A stretch of 63,102 nucleotides of DNA from Candidatus Poseidoniales archaeon (GTDB lineage: Archaea > Thermoplasmatota > Poseidoniia > Poseidoniales > Poseidoniaceae): positions 1 through 63,102 of the forward strand of contig QQSC01000005.1 of assembly GCA_003602475.1 (NCBI GenBank). The letters run 5' to 3'. The translations under genes and the position numbers were made by a program. The first letter of the stretch is position 1. Every line of letters begins with the position of its first letter. Positions 61,321 through 63,102 of this stretch are shown piece after piece. The notes below the pieces were generated by a model. The model searched no databases and was not told where the DNA came from. It saw only the letters and a list, made by a program, of their open reading frames with translations.

Positions 61321-62892
61321 GTGTTTGAATGCCGTGTTTGTGGTTTGCTGTCCTTGAAGGGGCCATCATGCCCCGGGTGCGGGAGTCAATTGCGCACGGA
61401 CCTCTCCCTTGAACTGGACGATGATGAGTTCGTTCCAACAGAAGTTCCTGGTCTGGAAGATGCTGCGGAATCGTGGTACGAACTCGAAGGCATGGACCGT
61501 CCCAAAGAGAATCCAGCCTCTCCTCCCGCTTCCACCTCCTCACCAGGGAGTTTGCCGTTTGGATTTCAGGGTGAGTCCAACACCTACCAACCCAACCTTC
61601 TTTTTGGCATTGGAAGCTTTGCCAACGGTATGCCCTTTTCCGGACCGGCAGAGCCCCAAATGGCTGCACCAGCCTCGTTGCAGACGCCAACGATGGCCGC
61701 TCCGGTCACAACACCACGTGCGCCTAAAATGCCCGCTCCCCCCTCCGTATTGCCCTCAAAATCACGAGAGGGAGAGATGGCTACAGTCCCCCTCCCAAAC
61801 TTCGCTCCGCCTTCATCCAAGCGAGCAGAAGTGGCCGGGTCGGTTTCTGCCCCGGTGCCTCTGCCCTCCTCGTCCACACCAGAGATGGAACACGTGCCGC
61901 TCCCGGTCGTTGAATCTCCTTCGTCCGCGGTTGATGATGGACACGAGCCCGTTGGGCCCGAAGACGCCCCCATTGAGCCATTGGACATGCCGACCGATGC
62001 GTCCCCCCCCACGCCGCTGACAACGCCGCTGCCCCCTCCTCCTGCTCCAGTGCAGACCGAAGTGTCGCAACCCGTACGATTGGAGCCCAGCCGCCTGGTC
62101 GAGGCAGGACAAGGGTCATTCGAGCACTTGCCTGAACCTGCAGATGAGGCGGTCCCGGATTACTGGCGCATTGATGCTCCGATCCCAGATTACACCACCA
62201 TCTATGAAACGCCCGAAGAGGTGGTGGAGGTTGTCCATGACGTGGACGAAACCGACGTTGTGGTCTACCAACACGAAGCGACCCAAGCAGCAGCGGTGTT
62301 CAAGACGCCCTTGGAAGCGAGTCAGCCCGATCAACGGACCTCTGGGTTCCGACTTCGACTTCATCCCGCACAAGCCTTGGCCGTGGATGTTGAAGGTGAA
62401 CCAGAGCATGCCGAATGGGTCAAGGAAGGCTACGCTGGATTGGCTTCCTCCAATTGGGGCTCTGCGGCCCGTTCATTCCAACGGTTGGCAGGTCAACGCC
62501 CACAAGATGCTGCGGCGATGAACAATTACGGCATCTCACTTCTCCAACGAGCCATTGGGATGGCAGAATCGTCTCCAGGCGACCAAGATGCGACCGTGTC
62601 GGCCCAATTTGAATCGGCGATCCTGGCGCTGAGGGAAGCGGCCAAGGCCGATCCGACAAACGGTGATATCCTCGTTAACCTGGCACACGCCCTCATCGAG
62701 AGCGGTCGGTCGGAGAAAGCACTGGGCATCATGAACGTCCACAATCAGCGGACACCCGGCGATGCCAAGGGCATGAACACCCAAGCGGTTGCCCTTTCAC
62801 AGCTGGGTCAAATGGCCCAAGCCATTGACGTCTTGAAGTCAATTCACGGTGACGCTGTAGCCACTTCGAATCTTGCGCAATTCACCGGCTGA
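61321..62892 (+). CDS. Zinc-ribbon, Pro-rich, TPR protein
   Basis: The start is GTG 61321. The product is 523 residues. A zinc ribbon at the N-terminus (CRVCGLLSLKGPSCPGCGSQ) is followed by a Pro/Ser/Ala-rich disordered region (about 60-270), an acidic part with repeated DYTTIYETPEEVVEVVHDVDE, and TPR repeats (about 355-515; EGYAGLASSNWGSAARSFQRLAGQRPQDAAAMNNYG; NGDILVNLAHALIESGRSEKALGIM). No signal peptide or membrane helix is seen, so it is probably a cytosolic scaffold. It lies 58 bases after the transporter gene. Confidence 0.72.
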   Translation: MFECRVCGLLSLKGPSCPGCGSQLRTDLSLELDDDEFVPTEVPGLEDAAESWYELEGMDRPKENPASPPASTSSPGSLPFGFQGESNTYQPNLLFGIGSFANGMPFSGPAEPQMAAPASLQTPTMAAPVTTPRAPKMPAPPSVLPSKSREGEMATVPLPNFAPPSSKRAEVAGSVSAPVPLPSSSTPEMEHVPLPVVESPSSAVDDGHEPVGPEDAPIEPLDMPTDASPPTPLTTPLPPPPAPVQTEVSQPVRLEPSRLVEAGQGSFEHLPEPADEAVPDYWRIDAPIPDYTTIYETPEEVVEVVHDVDETDVVVYQHEATQAAAVFKTPLEASQPDQRTSGFRLRLHPAQALAVDVEGEPEHAEWVKEGYAGLASSNWGSAARSFQRLAGQRPQDAAAMNNYGISLLQRAIGMAESSPGDQDATVSAQFESAILALREAAKADPTNGDILVNLAHALIESGRSEKALGIMNVHNQRTPGDAKGMNTQAVALSQLGQMAQAIDVLKSIHGDAVATSNLAQFTG

Positions 62893-62898
62893 ACGCCG

Positions 62899-63102
62899 TC
62901 ACTTCATCAATTCGTGGATTTTAGCGAAAAAACGACGCTGTGTCGCATTCAGAAGACCAATGAAGACCGATTTCTTGATATAGGGGTCTTCAGTCGGGGG
63001 GTTGCTTAGCACCCTGTTATGCACGTAGCGGGGGAAGGGCTGAGGAGGACTTCCCGAGGAGGAGTCTTCTGTTGAGGCCGAATTGGCATGACTAGATACC
63101 GA
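62899..63102 (-). CDS. Partial protein gene of unknown function, 3' end only
   Basis: On the minus strand a frame is open from the right edge to a TGA at 62899-62901, giving 67 residues with no start codon in view. The sequence has a disordered Ser/Pro-rich part (SSHANSASTEDSSSGSPPQP) and then an ordered, helical end (FIGLLNATQRRFFAKIHELM followed by K). The real gene starts beyond the window. It converges on the zinc-ribbon gene with six bases between them. No family is recognised. Confidence 0.6.
   Translation of the reverse strand, partial: SVSSHANSASTEDSSSGSPPQPFPRYVHNRVLSNPPTEDPYIKKSVFIGLLNATQRRFFAKIHELMK

Noticed and set aside
62961-62992. Inverted repeat TGAAGACC / GGTCTTCA considered as a terminator
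   Set aside because: It lies inside the minus-strand partial coding frame, and there is no T-run on either side.
63020-63102. GC-rich stretch with GAGGAGGACTTCC, considered as the start of an RNase P RNA or other structured RNA
   Set aside because: The match to the conserved RNase P element GAGGAAAGTCC is poor, and the minus strand has one uninterrupted coding frame through this region to a stop at 62899.
1-63102. Searches by eye for tRNA, rRNA, CRISPR arrays, insertion sequences, phage genes and defence cassettes
   Set aside because: No gap is long enough for rRNA or a CRISPR array, no tRNA T-loop or cloverleaf was seen in the gaps, and no transposase or integrase motif was found. The STAND ATPase is the only defence-like protein, and its winged helix favours a regulator.

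Overview
The window looks like chromosomal DNA of a marine planktonic euryarchaeon, most likely a Marine Group II (Candidatus Poseidoniales, Thermoplasmatota) lineage. This is inferred from gene content, not from a marker search. The information-processing genes are archaeal: uS15 with the archaeal N-terminal extension, two-subunit-type PheT, archaeal GluRS, RNase P subunit Rnp4, archaeosine synthase ArcS, a COG1325-like RNA-binding protein and the archaeal type of GAPDH. Bacterial-type DnaJ and a zinc-lid adenylate kinase are mixed in. Genes are packed with ATGA, TGATG, GTGA and TTGA stop/start overlaps, and no gap exceeds 300 bases. I found no rRNA, tRNA, CRISPR array, insertion sequence or phage gene.

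Layout. 1-11.4 kb: three exported proteins (a 5'-truncated beta-rich surface protein, a membrane-anchored subtilisin, a 1487-residue beta-helix/Ig-like protein), then a winged-helix STAND ATPase with TPRs. 11.4-16 kb, minus strand: a WalJ-like metallo-beta-lactamase gene coupled to three type IV pilin-like genes. 16.2-28.7 kb: a 1917-residue calcium-repeat/propeller protein, an 1809-residue membrane-anchored protein, a small helical protein and a lipoprotein metalloprotease. 28.7-33.9 kb: a small membrane protein, a pyroglutamyl-peptidase/Nudix fusion, a COG1325-like protein, a membrane glycosyltransferase, a zinc-ribbon membrane protein and DnaJ. 33.9-42 kb: an exported protein, ArcS, uS15, a probable degenerate RecJ/Cdc45-like protein, a small helical protein and a zinc-ribbon membrane protein. 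42-53.1 kb: a minus-strand run (NEW3-domain surface protein, RNase HII, GluRS, CBS protein), a divergent acidic protein, a second minus run (GltB-like GXGXG protein, PheT, SRAP) and divergent GAPDH. 53.2-63.1 kb: a giant subtilisin, Adk, Rnp4, a CRM-domain protein, an ArsB/NhaD-type permease, a zinc-ribbon/TPR protein and a minus-strand gene cut by the right edge.

How the genes fit together. About 32 kb, roughly half of the window, encodes ten large exported proteins, lipoproteins or membrane-anchored proteins, including three proteases, and a pilin operon adds more. This suits a heterotroph that binds and degrades protein and polysaccharide particles. Peptide salvage (pyroglutamyl peptidase), cation transport and regulators (STAND ATPase, CBS protein) fit that lifestyle. 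The most distinctive observations are: a C-terminal cytoplasmic WT..QW..YG motif shared by two giant exported proteins; a probably inactivated RecJ/Cdc45-like protein next to uS15; a hairpin that buries the ribosome-binding site of dnaJ; the Pcp-Nudix fusion; and a GltB-like protein that lost its iron-sulfur and FMN signatures.
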